From NCBI RefSeq assembly GCF_900232995.1, contig NZ_OCVX01000003.1, forward strand, positions 2,383,988 to 2,447,987: a stretch of 64,000 nucleotides of DNA, in the 5' to 3' direction. This document shows positions 46,552 through 55,617 of this stretch, in pieces (positions within the stretch are counted from its first letter, which is position 1; the number at the start of each line of letters is the position of its first letter). Origin of the DNA: Mycobacterium simulans (GTDB lineage: Bacteria; Actinomycetota; Actinomycetes; Mycobacteriales; Mycobacteriaceae). A program made the position numbers and the translations under genes. The notes under the pieces are model-generated. The model was not told where the DNA came from. It saw nothing but the letters and a program-made list of their open reading frames with translations, and made no database searches.

Positions 46552-48324
46552 GTGGGTGAATTCACGTGTGCGCCGAAGCGCCGACGGGCGGTCACGGACC
46601 TACGACGGCTGACGACCTACCTGATCCCTTACCGGACGCGTTGGATCGTCATCGTCGGGGCCGCGACGGCCAGCCTCGTTGCCACGGTGGGGATCCCGAT
46701 CATGACGAAGGTCGTCATCGATGGGCCGGTACGCCACCACGACCTGCGGGGACTCTGGACGCTAGGTGCGGCGGCCATGGCCCTCGGCCTCTCCGAGGCG
46801 GCGATGCTGTTCATCCGTCGCTGGCTCACCGCGCACGCGACCATGGGCGTCGAAGCCGATATTCGCAGGGAGTTGCACGCTCGTCTGCAGATCCTGCCGA
46901 TGTCGTTTCACCAGCGATGGCAGTCCGGGCAACTGGTGTCGCGGATCATGAACGATCTCGGCACCATCCGCGACCTGCTGTCCTTCGGTGCGATATTCAT
47001 GATGCTCAACATTCTCCAGATCACCGTGGTAACAGTGTGCCTGCTGGTGATGTATTGGCCGCTGGGCCTGGTGGTGCTGGGGTCGATCGTGCCGATCGTC
47101 GCCACGGTGCTGCACTACCAAGGTGAGTTCACCCTGCTGTCGCGCCACGTCCAGGACCAATCAGGCCACATCGCAACGCATGTCGAGGAGTCCACGCTGG
47201 GCCGCGATGTGGTGCTGGCATTCGGGCGCGAAGACCACGTGTTCGACCAGTTCGACGCGGAGGCGACCACGCTATATGACGTCGGCCGGCGCAAGGTGTC
47301 GGTGGCCGCGAAGTTCTGGACCACGCTCGAAGTCATCCCGAACCTGGCCTTGATCGTGCTGCTGGGCTTCGGCGCGTACGCGGTAGGACACGGGATGGTA
47401 ACGATCGGCACCCTGGCCGCGTTCATCACGATGACGCTGTCGCTGGTTTGGCCCGTCACGGCGATGGGCTTCTTGTTGTCGATGACACAGGAAGCGATGA
47501 CCGCGGCCAACCGGATCGCCGAAATCTTCGATGCCCCTTGTGAAATCGACGGCGGGACAGCGGATCCAGCGCTGGTCGGTTGGCTGGAACTGCGCGACGT
47601 TGGCTTCCGGATCCCGGATTCGGAGGGCGACAGATGGCTGTTGCGCCATATCACCGTGACCGTCGCGCCAGGGGAGACGCTCGCTCTCGTCGGCGCCATG
47701 TGTTCCGGTAAATCCCTGCTGACGTCGCTGCTGTCGCGGATCTACGACGTCTCGGAGGGGCAGATCCTCATCGACGGCCACGACATCCGTGAGCTGTCCT
47801 TGCCCGCCTTGCGCAAGGCGGTGAGCACGGCGTTCGAGGATCCGACGGTGTTCTCGATGTCGGTGGCCGAGAACCTGCGCCTGGGCCGGCCCGATGCCAC
47901 CGATGCCGACCTGGCTAACGCCATCGAGATCGCCGCGGCGGAGTTCGTCCACGAGCTGCCCTTCGGGCTGGACACCCGCATTGGGGAGCAGGGCCTACGG
48001 CTGTCATGTGGGCAGCGCCAGCGGTTGTGCCTGGCTCGGGCGCTGGTTGCCGCTCCGACGGTCCTGGTGATCGATGACGCCTTGTCCGGCCTGGACCCGC
48101 GCACCGAGGCCGAGGTGACCGCCGCGTTGCGCCGGGTGCTCAACGGGGTGACCGGCATTGTGGTGGCGCGCCGGCCGTCCACCGTCGCGCTCGCGGACCG
48201 GGTGGCGCTGCTGGAGGACGGGACGATCACCCACATTGGCACGCACGCAGAGCTTTTCGCCCAGGTGCCGCGGTATCGGAACCTAATGACTTGCGCGCCA
48301 GCAGAGTTGGCGAAACAACTATGA
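46552..48324 (+). CDS. ABC exporter half-transporter with degenerate ATPase site
   Basis: 590 residues from GTG 46552 after a GGGAGACAAG site. Six transmembrane helices (~20-300) are followed by a nucleotide-binding domain. Walker A is GAMCSGKS, signature LSCGQRQR, Walker B VLVIDDALSGLDP. The catalytic Glu after Walker B is Asp, and the switch His is replaced by Arg in VVARRPSTVALAD, so this half hydrolyses ATP poorly if at all. The stop overlaps the start of the second half-transporter, so the pair forms a heterodimer like Rv1273c-Rv1272c. Cargo unknown. Confidence 0.88.
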   Translation: MGEFTCAPKRRRAVTDLRRLTTYLIPYRTRWIVIVGAATASLVATVGIPIMTKVVIDGPVRHHDLRGLWTLGAAAMALGLSEAAMLFIRRWLTAHATMGVEADIRRELHARLQILPMSFHQRWQSGQLVSRIMNDLGTIRDLLSFGAIFMMLNILQITVVTVCLLVMYWPLGLVVLGSIVPIVATVLHYQGEFTLLSRHVQDQSGHIATHVEESTLGRDVVLAFGREDHVFDQFDAEATTLYDVGRRKVSVAAKFWTTLEVIPNLALIVLLGFGAYAVGHGMVTIGTLAAFITMTLSLVWPVTAMGFLLSMTQEAMTAANRIAEIFDAPCEIDGGTADPALVGWLELRDVGFRIPDSEGDRWLLRHITVTVAPGETLALVGAMCSGKSLLTSLLSRIYDVSEGQILIDGHDIRELSLPALRKAVSTAFEDPTVFSMSVAENLRLGRPDATDADLANAIEIAAAEFVHELPFGLDTRIGEQGLRLSCGQRQRLCLARALVAAPTVLVIDDALSGLDPRTEAEVTAALRRVLNGVTGIVVARRPSTVALADRVALLEDGTITHIGTHAELFAQVPRYRNLMTCAPAELAKQL

Positions 48325-50225
48325 CAACACTGGACACCCGGCCCATTCGAGTCCCCGAGGGCACCAACGCCAGCGTCGATCCCGCGATCGACGAGACTCT
48401 GACGCACGGGCGAGATGCACGCATGCTGCTGGGCTCGCTGATGCGGCCGCATGCTTTGACGCTGGGACTGTTGCTTCTCGTTGCGATAGTGGAAAACGCT
48501 GCACGCCTTACGGTTCCACTGCTGGTACGGCGCGGCATCGATTACGGCATTCCGTCGATCATGCATGGCGGGTCGGCGCGTGCGTTATTGCTGATCGTCG
48601 CCATGCTGTGCTTGACGGTGGTTGTCCATGGCTTCAGCCGATGGCTTTTCCTCAACCGCGCCGGGGTCGTTCGTTTGCAGGTGCTGCTGGATCTGCGGCG
48701 TCGAGTGTTTCGGCACTTCCAGCAACTCGACACCGCCTTTCACGACCGCTACACAACCGGCCGGGTGGTGAGCCGGCTGACCAATGACGTCGAAGCCGTC
48801 CAGGACATGTTGGCTGCCGGGTTCGACTGCCTGATCACCGCGGCGCTCACGCCGATCGGCATAGCGGTCCTGCTGGTCGTGCTCGACTGGCAGCTGGGGT
48901 TGATGTGCCTGGCGGTGTTCCCGATCATGCTCGCCCTCGGTGCGTGGTTTCGCGCCGAATCTTCCAAGACCTATCGGGAGGTGCGAGAGAGCACCGCGCT
49001 GGTCATCATGCAATTCATCGAGGCGATGGCCGGGATCAAGTCCTTGCAGGCGTACCGGCAGGAGCCGCGCAACCAGGTCGTCTTCGAAGACATCGCCGAC
49101 CATTACCGGGTGATCAATGAAAAATCCTTCAAACTCGTGGCGGTCTTCGCGCCGGGGGTGAAGGTGATCGGCAACGTCACCATCGGTGTGGTGCTGCTGT
49201 ACGGCGGGCTGCTGGTGCTGCGCGGCGAAATGACGATCGGGACGTTCGCGGCCTTCCTGCTGTACCTGCGCATGTTTTTCGAGCCGATGCACGAAATCAC
49301 GCACTTCGTCAATGCCTTTCAGGCAGCGACGTCAGCGCTGGAGAAGTTGGCCGCGGTACTAGGCAGACGGCCCGCAATCGAATTCGTCGACGCACCGATA
49401 CGGAACTCGGTCCGGGGCGCGCTCGCTGTGAATGACGTGCACTTCGGCTATGCGCCGGGGCGGCCGGTGCTATCGGGGGTCTCCGTTACCGTGCCGGCCG
49501 GTCAGATCGTCGCGCTGGTGGGGGCGAGCGGATCTGGCAAGACCACCCTGGCCAAACTATTGGCCAGGTTCCACGACCCGACGTCGGGATCGGTCATGCT
49601 GGATGACGTCGATCTGCGTGATCTCGCGCGGTCCGATTTGCGCCGCCATGTCGTGATGGTCACCCAGGAGAGCCATCTGTTCTCCGGCACGATCGCCGAC
49701 AACATCCGGTTTGGCCGCCCCGGGGCCACGCACGCGGAGGTAGTCGAGGCGGCGAGGGCGATCGACGCGGACCGGTTCATCGCGGCACTCCCCGACGCCT
49801 ATAACACCGAGATCACCAACGGGGGTGCGCTGCTATCCGCCGGTCAGCGCCAGCTCATTGCCCTGGCGCGGGCATTCCTGGCCGACCCGGCCGTGCTGAT
49901 CGTGGATGAGGCGACGTCGTCGCTGGATGCCCCCGGTGAGCGCGCGGTGCGACAGGCCCTGAAGACGATGTTTGCGGACAGGACTGTGCTGATTATCTCG
50001 CATCGCGTCGTCGAAGGCGTCGACCGAGTGGTGGTGCTCGGCGGGCGGGGTCAGATCGTCGCTGACGGCGCGCCTAGCGATCTGTGGGTTCGGCAGGGCT
50101 TGTCGCCGCGAATGTGCTGCGCGACAACTTCACTAAACACCGTGCAGCGGTCGTTGCCCGATGGAGGTTATCTCAACCTCACGATCAACCATTCACCGGA
50201 TACCCCGGGGCGCCAAAACCGCTAA
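48321..50225 (+). CDS. ABC exporter half-transporter with canonical ATPase site
   Basis: 634 residues from ATG 48321 (ATGA overlap with the upstream stop). N-terminal ~45 hydrophilic residues precede six transmembrane helices. The nucleotide-binding domain is canonical: GASGSGKTTLAKLLARF, LSAGQRQLIALARAFL, VLIVDEATSSLDAP with the catalytic Glu, and switch His in LIISHRVVEGV. Together with the degenerate partner it makes an asymmetric exporter. The C-terminal ~70 residues after the ATPase are unlike typical family ends. The IPP isomerase gene begins 132 bases downstream. Confidence 0.88.
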   Translation: MTTLDTRPIRVPEGTNASVDPAIDETLTHGRDARMLLGSLMRPHALTLGLLLLVAIVENAARLTVPLLVRRGIDYGIPSIMHGGSARALLLIVAMLCLTVVVHGFSRWLFLNRAGVVRLQVLLDLRRRVFRHFQQLDTAFHDRYTTGRVVSRLTNDVEAVQDMLAAGFDCLITAALTPIGIAVLLVVLDWQLGLMCLAVFPIMLALGAWFRAESSKTYREVRESTALVIMQFIEAMAGIKSLQAYRQEPRNQVVFEDIADHYRVINEKSFKLVAVFAPGVKVIGNVTIGVVLLYGGLLVLRGEMTIGTFAAFLLYLRMFFEPMHEITHFVNAFQAATSALEKLAAVLGRRPAIEFVDAPIRNSVRGALAVNDVHFGYAPGRPVLSGVSVTVPAGQIVALVGASGSGKTTLAKLLARFHDPTSGSVMLDDVDLRDLARSDLRRHVVMVTQESHLFSGTIADNIRFGRPGATHAEVVEAARAIDADRFIAALPDAYNTEITNGGALLSAGQRQLIALARAFLADPAVLIVDEATSSLDAPGERAVRQALKTMFADRTVLIISHRVVEGVDRVVVLGGRGQIVADGAPSDLWVRQGLSPRMCCATTSLNTVQRSLPDGGYLNLTINHSPDTPGRQNR

Positions 50226-50357
50226 GGATAGACGGCGGCTTCATAACGCCGAAAATTCCGTGTGCACACCGCGCCGAGAAAGGGACCACATATAGCAGTG
50301 TGATCCCGCACCGCGCATCCGTGCGGCCGTACCGAACCCACTGCAATAAGGGGACGA

Positions 50358-50933
50358 ATGGAGCAAGTTATTCTGCTCGACGAGAACGGCTGTGCAACCG
50401 GACTGGCCGAAAAACTCTCGATTCACCACCTGCAGACGCCGCTGCACCTGGCCTACTCCTGTTATATCTTCGACTCGAAAGGTCAGATTTTGGTCACAAG
50501 GCGGGCCTTTACAAAACGGACATGGCCGGGCATATGGACCAACAGTTGTTGTGGGCATCCAGCGCCCGGCGAGCCTCTTGCTGACGCCGCAAGGAGACGA
50601 GCGCGTCAGGAGCTTGGCATTTCCATTGACAACGTCAGGCTGATGTTGCCCGATTTCCGGTACAGAGCCGTCATGAACAACGGCATCGTGGAAAATGAGC
50701 TATGCCCGGTGTTGGCGGCGACAACATCGCAAATACCGCAGCCCAACCCGAAGGAAACCGACGCCATTCGCTTTCTCGACTGGTGCAGGTTTGCCGACAG
50801 CGTCGCAGATGGGTCGTTTGTCGTGTCGCCCTGGTGTCGCGACCAAGTCTCTGAGCTTGTAAAACTCGGTTCGGGCCCCTCCTGTTGGCCACCAGCATCT
50901 GCTCACCTCCTTCCGTCAGCAGCTATCTGGTGA
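50358..50933 (+). CDS. idi: Isopentenyl-diphosphate delta-isomerase type I
   Basis: 191 residues from ATG 50358 after AAGGGGACGA. Nudix-fold IDI: active-site Cys in TNSCCGHPAPGE, nudix helix RRRARQELGI, metal/acid-base Glu in GIVENELCPV, SPWCRDQ near the end. It is clearly homologous to M. tuberculosis Rv1745c (for example LHLA-S-Y-FD and KRTWP-WTNSCCGHP). It isomerises IPP to DMAPP. Mycobacteria make IPP/DMAPP by the MEP route, so an extra IDI implies specialised isoprenoid demand. The region is visibly AT-richer than its neighbours; a small membrane gene follows. Confidence 0.92.
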   Translation: MEQVILLDENGCATGLAEKLSIHHLQTPLHLAYSCYIFDSKGQILVTRRAFTKRTWPGIWTNSCCGHPAPGEPLADAARRRARQELGISIDNVRLMLPDFRYRAVMNNGIVENELCPVLAATTSQIPQPNPKETDAIRFLDWCRFADSVADGSFVVSPWCRDQVSELVKLGSGPSCWPPASAHLLPSAAIW

Positions 50934-51017
50934 AAGTGGCGGATGACAAATCAACTCCAGCCGGCGGTGGCGTGTTGTCCGATTCTTGCCTGGTCTACTT
51001 AGGAAGCGCTTTCAGGG

Positions 51018-51386
51018 GTGGAATTAATTGCTAGTCCACCCGCACTTGTCGTTTGTGCGATATTATTTGGTGCTACCATGAAAATGGCCGATTTACTGAA
51101 TGAACACGGGCTCAAGTTGTTCAAGCACGGCGACATTCTGTTCGGGCTATTGTGGGGGCATTTTCGGCAGCCTTATTACTTATGGGGACCGCAGATTTTA
51201 GTGCTTTGCAGGTTTCGTTCTAAAGGCATACCAGCGCGGCTGAATGAATTGATGCTGTATTATCCTATTGCCACGCTCATTTATTGCCTGCTGTTTGGAC
51301 ATCGGATACTCTTTGCGATCTTTACTTCGTACACTGTGGCTTATAACCTCACAAAGTTTACTGCGAAAGAGTACGGCTATGTTTAA
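51018..51386 (+). CDS. AT-rich small membrane protein, unknown
   Basis: 122 residues if GTG 51018 is used; ATG 51079 would drop the first hydrophobic stretch. Hydrophobic segments are ALVVCAILFGATM, ILFGLLWG, and LNELMLYYPIATLIYCLLFGHRILFAIF. A KMADLLNEHGLKLFKHGD motif lies between the first two. Codon use is AT-rich (TTA, ATA, AAT, TTT), strongly unlike the surrounding genes, so the segment was probably acquired. I cannot assign a family with confidence. Its position beside idi hints at isoprenoid or lipid chemistry. Confidence 0.55.
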   Translation: MELIASPPALVVCAILFGATMKMADLLNEHGLKLFKHGDILFGLLWGHFRQPYYLWGPQILVLCRFRSKGIPARLNELMLYYPIATLIYCLLFGHRILFAIFTSYTVAYNLTKFTAKEYGYV

Positions 51387-51607
51387 CGGCATACCCCAAT
51401 AGATGGAGTGTGCCGCGATCCGCGCGGACTAGACACCGAGCGGCTGGTGCTTCAACCGGGTTGGCGCGGATTGGCGCTTGATCGACTGGCCGGGAAAGGC
51501 GTCGGTTGGCTGATTTCGCCAGGCAGCCCCGCAGGCTGGTGGAGTGCCCGGTGTGACGCATCCGTCGATGGACAGCGCCAGCTCGTCGCACTTCCCCGTA
51601 AGCGCAC

Positions 51608-53278
51608 TCAGATATCTTGCGCGGCGGCACGTCCGGCGGCGCGTCCGGAGAAGACGCATCCCCCCAGGAAGGTGCCTTCCAGCGCGTTGTAGCCGTGCAC
51701 CCCGCCGCCGCCGAACCCGGCGACCTCCCCGGCGGCATACAAGCCGGGGATCTGTTGACCATCGATGCCCAGGGCGCGCGAGTCAAGGTCGGTTTGTATG
51801 CCGCCCAATGTCTTTCGGGTCAGAATGTGCAGCTTCGCAGCGATAAGCGGTCCCGCCTTGGGATCCAGGATGCGGTGCGGGGCGGCGACCCGGCCGAGTC
51901 GATCGCCGAGTGCGCGCCGGGCATTGCGGATGCCCTGGACCTGGACGTCCTTGCAGAACGGGTTGACCACCTGCAGATCGCGGGCTTCGATCTGCGCTCG
52001 GATGTTGGCCGGATCCAGCAGGGGTTCGTCGGTCAGGGCGTTCATCTTCTCGACGAGTTCCTCGAGGTTATCGGCGATCACGAAATCGGCGCCGTGGGAC
52101 TTGAATGCCTCTACGGGACCCGTGGCGTCCTTGTTGAGGAACCTCTCCTGCAGAACGGCCTTACGGCTCTTACCGGTGATGTCAGGGTTTTGTTCCGAGC
52201 CCGACAGCGCGAACTCCTTCTTGATGATCTTCTGGGTGAGGATGTACCAGGAGTGGTCGTAGTTCGCGATGTCGGGCGTGGTGCGCAGGTACCGCAAGGT
52301 ACCCAGGGTGTCGTAACCGGGCAGGTAGGGGGCCGGTAGCCGCCGTCCCAGCGCATCGAACCACATCGACGACGGGCCGGGGATGATCCGGATGGCGTGC
52401 TTGGGCCAGATGGGGTCCCAGTTGTTGACGCCTTCGGTGTAGTGCCACATCCGGTCGCGGTTGACCAGCCGCACCCCGCTGTCATTGGCGATGTCGAGCA
52501 TCCGGCCGTCGACGTAGGCGGGCACGCCGGTGATCATCGAGGCCGGCGGGGTGCCCATCCGCTCCGGCCAAAAGCGCCGCACCATCTCGTGGTTGCCGCC
52601 GATTCCGCCGGTGGTGATGATTACCGCCTGTGCGGACAGCTCGAACTCGCCGACCTCGTCGCGGTTGGAAGGCGCACCGCGCACTGCGTCATCGGGCGCC
52701 AGCACTGCGCCTTTGACCCCGGTGGTGACACCGTTGGTGAAGATCAACTCGTCGACGCGGTGGCGATGGTAGAACGTCACCAGCTTGTCCGCCGCGCTTT
52801 GCCGGGCCGAGTCCACGAACGGCTCTACGACTCCGGTGCCGGTGCCCCATGCGATGTGGAAACGAGGCACGGAGTTGCCATGGCCGTTCGCGCGCAGGTC
52901 CCCGCGCTCGGCCCACCCCACCGTGGGCATGAATTCGATCCCGAGATCGGTCAGATATGCGCGCTTCTCGCCAGCGGCGAACTCGACATAGGAGCGCGCC
53001 CACTTCGCGGCCCAGATGTCTTCGTCGTCGAGTCGGTCGAATGCCGCGCTGCCCGACCAGTCGTTCCAGGCCAACTCCAAGGAGTCCTTGATGCCCAGGC
53101 GGCGCTGTTCGGGAGTGTCGACCAAGAAGAGCCCGCCGAACGACCAGAACGCCTGGCCGCCCAAGTTGGCCTCGTTTTCCTGATCGATCACCGCGACCTT
53201 CTTGCCTCGGCGGGTCAGCTCGTGGGTCGCGACCAGCCCTGCCAGACCCGCACCGATCACGATGACGTCAGCGTCCAT
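51608..53278 (-). CDS. FAD-binding dehydrogenase, KstD/fumarate-reductase fold (Rv0785-like)
   Basis: 556 residues from ATG 53278. N-terminal FAD Rossmann site VIVIGAGLAGLVATHELTRRGKKV, a central substrate domain, and a C-terminal GLYAAGEVAGFGGGGVHGYNALEG, the 3-ketosteroid-dehydrogenase/fumarate-reductase FAD motif. Closely resembles M. tuberculosis Rv0785. It probably desaturates a steroid-like or other alicyclic ketone. A TetR gene lies directly upstream on the same strand. The 221 bases between the membrane gene and its stop hold no gene. Confidence 0.88.
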   Translation of the reverse strand: MDADVIVIGAGLAGLVATHELTRRGKKVAVIDQENEANLGGQAFWSFGGLFLVDTPEQRRLGIKDSLELAWNDWSGSAAFDRLDDEDIWAAKWARSYVEFAAGEKRAYLTDLGIEFMPTVGWAERGDLRANGHGNSVPRFHIAWGTGTGVVEPFVDSARQSAADKLVTFYHRHRVDELIFTNGVTTGVKGAVLAPDDAVRGAPSNRDEVGEFELSAQAVIITTGGIGGNHEMVRRFWPERMGTPPASMITGVPAYVDGRMLDIANDSGVRLVNRDRMWHYTEGVNNWDPIWPKHAIRIIPGPSSMWFDALGRRLPAPYLPGYDTLGTLRYLRTTPDIANYDHSWYILTQKIIKKEFALSGSEQNPDITGKSRKAVLQERFLNKDATGPVEAFKSHGADFVIADNLEELVEKMNALTDEPLLDPANIRAQIEARDLQVVNPFCKDVQVQGIRNARRALGDRLGRVAAPHRILDPKAGPLIAAKLHILTRKTLGGIQTDLDSRALGIDGQQIPGLYAAGEVAGFGGGGVHGYNALEGTFLGGCVFSGRAAGRAAAQDI

Positions 53279-53344
53279 AGCGACAGCCTCCCAGCAGTTG
53301 TTATCGGAGCGTCTCGCATTGACCGCTCATGAGAATTCGCGGCG

Positions 53345-53959
53345 TCAACGGGTCAGGACAACGTTGAGTAGTTGCGTGAGCCAGGCCTTGGCGGCCGCCT
53401 GGTCGTTGTCGAGCAGGAGTTGAACGCTGACCCCGTCGTAGGCGGCGATGATGGCACGGGCCGTGTCGCCGACCGTGTCGATCGATTTATGTAACTCGAT
53501 GCCACTAGCTATGAGCCGCTCTTCAATGACTCGTCGCAATTGGCCGCGGTGGACGGACCAGCGTTGGGCCAGTTCGGGGTTGCGCGCGGCATGCATCAGG
53601 AAGTCGATCTTGATGAGCAGCCAGTCGCGGTCGAGCAGCAGGGTCTCGACGATGCGCTCGACCACTCCGGGTAGGTCGGTGATGGCGTCACCGCCTGCCA
53701 TGGCGGTGCGAACCTGTTCGGCAGTGCGGGCTGCCCACTGGTCGTAAAGGATGTAGAAAAGCTCCTCGAGGCTGTCGAACTGCGAGTAGAACGCCCCGCG
53801 GGTGTAGCCGGCCGCCTCGCATACATCCTCAATGGTTACGTGCCCGTAGCCCTTGTCGGCGAACACTCGGAACGCCGCGTCGATGAGGCGAGCGCGTGTT
53901 TCGGCGCGACGCTTGGTCACGCGCGCCGGCTTAGGGGCGGAGGTTGTTGGTGACGTCAT
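53345..53959 (-). CDS. TetR-family transcriptional regulator
   Basis: 204 residues from ATG 53959 with a GGAGGCAACAC site; the frame to 54262 is rejected. HTH: RAETRARLIDAAFRVFADKGYG, then TIEDVCEAAGYTRGAFYSQFDS. The ligand domain is unclassified. It lies 66 bases upstream of the KstD-like flavoprotein on the same strand, which it probably controls together with the divergent small gene at 54015. Confidence 0.9.
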   Translation of the reverse strand: MTSPTTSAPKPARVTKRRAETRARLIDAAFRVFADKGYGHVTIEDVCEAAGYTRGAFYSQFDSLEELFYILYDQWAARTAEQVRTAMAGGDAITDLPGVVERIVETLLLDRDWLLIKIDFLMHAARNPELAQRWSVHRGQLRRVIEERLIASGIELHKSIDTVGDTARAIIAAYDGVSVQLLLDNDQAAAKAWLTQLLNVVLTR

Positions 53960-54014
53960 CTGTGTTGCCTCCGAATCGCTGCGGTAACGATACATTGCCA
54001 CATCGGATACGGAT

Positions 54015-54341
54015 ATGCACATCGAGCGCGCTGGCGAGATCCGATTCTGCCCACGGCTCACGGCGGCAACGGCGTGGGAGGGGTTGGCCGCGGATTTGCA
54101 CGTGTCGGCGAGTCCCGCCGACATGCTCAGCCACGCCACATACGGCGTCGCCACCGCCCCCATGGCCGCCGCCGCCGGACCCGTCCACGACCCACTGGCC
54201 AATTCCGAAATCACCGAGTCGAATGACGCCCGCAACTTCCAAGTGATCTGCGAGCAGGCCAATGCTCATGGCGCCAAGATCCAGGCTGCCGGCAGCAACA
54301 TGGCTAGCACCGACTCCGCAGTAGGGTCCAGCTGGGGCTGA
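54015..54341 (+). CDS. EspC-like (ESX secretion-associated) small protein, start uncertain
   Basis: 108 residues from ATG 54015 or 85 from TTG 54084 (AADLHVSASPADML). From the second start the layout matches PF10824/EspC-type ESX-1 associated proteins: DLHV-S-A-S-P opening, a helix turn of small residues, then a helix (NFQVICEQANAHGAKIQAAG) and a C-terminal Trp-Gly. Such proteins are about 100 residues and are secreted by type VII systems. No ESX genes are near, so it is an orphan. The GGGAGGGG before 54084 is a possible ribosome site. Confidence 0.55.
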   Translation: MHIERAGEIRFCPRLTAATAWEGLAADLHVSASPADMLSHATYGVATAPMAAAAGPVHDPLANSEITESNDARNFQVICEQANAHGAKIQAAGSNMASTDSAVGSSWG

Positions 54342-54375
54342 CAACCCCTGCATACCGATCGGCGGAACGATCGGA

Positions 54376-55515
54376 TCATCGGTACACCAGGCCGCTCAAC
54401 CGCCAGGCGAGTTGGCGGCGCACGGCGGGGACGTGTGCGGCCAACCGCATGGCCGAGTTGCGGATCGGGCGTAACGGGCGCGGCAACGTGGAGACCCGGG
54501 TCAGCCGTCCGGTCAGGGTCAGCACCTGCTGTGCCCGTGCACGCTGGCTTGCACTGTAGGCGTCCAATGCCGTGTCGGGCGCGCCGTGGAGCGTGGTGGC
54601 CAGTGCTGTGGCTAGTTCGATGGCGTCGGTAATGCCGAGGTTCATGCCTTGACCGCCCGCGGGGCTGTGCACGTGGGCGGCATCGCCGGCAAGCAGTATG
54701 CGACCGGCCCGGAAGGTATCGGCGACGCGGTGGTGAATCTTGAATCGCGATCCCCACAGCAGGTCGGTGACCTCGGTGCGGCCCGGTCCGAAAGCGCGGG
54801 TGTCCAGCAGGTCCTGGACGAACTCGGCCGTCGGTGATTGCGGTGCGTCCGGGTGCGGCGCGACGATGCGGAACACGCCGTCGGGCAAGGGTGCCAGCAC
54901 AGTGAGGCCGTCGTTGCCGTAGAACAGGATCACCTCGTCGCGGGGCGCCTCGCCCGCAACGCGAACGTCGGCCAGCGCGAAAGACTCTGCGAATTCGCCA
55001 CCGGCGAACCCGATGCCGGCCTGATGACGAACCGTGCTGTGGGTGCCGTCGGCGCCCACAACGTAACTCGCCCTTAGGGTTTCACCGTCGTCAAAGATTG
55101 CGGTGACGCCGGTCGAATCCTGGGCGATGCGGCTCAAAGTCTTGGGGCGGAGCACTTCACCCCCAAGTTCGTTGAGGCGCTCCTCCAGTAGGCGCTCGGT
55201 GTCGGCCTGGGAGATCATCAGTGAGTAGGGGTAGTTCGTTGGCAGGGTGCTGAAGTCGATGGGGATCAGCGTGCGGTCTCCCTGGCGCATCGAGAATCGC
55301 GGCGCGACGAGTCCGGCCTTGACCATGCGCCAGGACACGTCGAGGTTCTCGAGTACCTCAAGGCTGCGTGCGTTGGCAACGGCCGCGCGGGAAGTGTTTG
55401 CACCCGCCGGCAGCTTGTCGACTATGGCCGCCTGGATGCCTTGATTGAGCAGGGAAGCGGTAAGGGTGAGGCCGGTGGGGCCCGCGCCTACGACCAGGAC
55501 ATCGGTGTCGTTCAT
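54376..55515 (-). CDS. FAD-dependent monooxygenase (PHBH family)
   Basis: 379 residues from ATG 55515 with a GAGGAGGAACCAC site. FAD fold: VLVVGAGPTGLTLTASLLNQG; the DG-type motif YVVGADGTHSTVRHQ; GD motif ILLAGDAAHVHSPAGGQGMNLGITDA. The PHBH class hydroxylates aromatic rings with NAD(P)H and FAD. Divergent from the TetR gene at 55618, with three 16-bp palindromic operators between them. Confidence 0.9.
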   Translation of the reverse strand: MNDTDVLVVGAGPTGLTLTASLLNQGIQAAIVDKLPAGANTSRAAVANARSLEVLENLDVSWRMVKAGLVAPRFSMRQGDRTLIPIDFSTLPTNYPYSLMISQADTERLLEERLNELGGEVLRPKTLSRIAQDSTGVTAIFDDGETLRASYVVGADGTHSTVRHQAGIGFAGGEFAESFALADVRVAGEAPRDEVILFYGNDGLTVLAPLPDGVFRIVAPHPDAPQSPTAEFVQDLLDTRAFGPGRTEVTDLLWGSRFKIHHRVADTFRAGRILLAGDAAHVHSPAGGQGMNLGITDAIELATALATTLHGAPDTALDAYSASQRARAQQVLTLTGRLTRVSTLPRPLRPIRNSAMRLAAHVPAVRRQLAWRLSGLVYR

Positions 55516-55539
55516 AGTGGTTCCTCCTCGTCGCGTTTA

Positions 55540-55555
55540 GTCAACGCTTGTTGGC
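55540..55555. promoter_or_regulatory. TetR operator copy 1
   Basis: GTCAACGCTTGTTGGC, the pattern GTCAAC-N4-GTTGGC, 24 bases upstream of the monooxygenase ATG. It is the first of three copies of this motif in the divergent region. Confidence 0.65.
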
Positions 55556-55587
55556 ATAACTCCATGTTGACGCCGCCTGGACTTGAT

Positions 55588-55603
55588 GTCAACAGTTGTT
55601 GGC
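55588..55603. promoter_or_regulatory. TetR operator copy 2
   Basis: GTCAACAGTTGTTGGC, the same GTCAAC-N4-GTTGGC motif, 48 bases from copy 1 and overlapping copy 3 by two bases. Confidence 0.65.
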
Positions 55604-55617
55604 CTACAATTGTTGAC
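55602..55617. promoter_or_regulatory. TetR operator copy 3, opposite orientation
   Basis: GCCTACAATTGTTGAC, whose reverse complement GTCAACAATTGTAGGC follows the same motif. It ends directly at the TetR ATG (55618), so repressor binding would cover the start of the gene; the TetR transcript may be leaderless. Confidence 0.6.
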
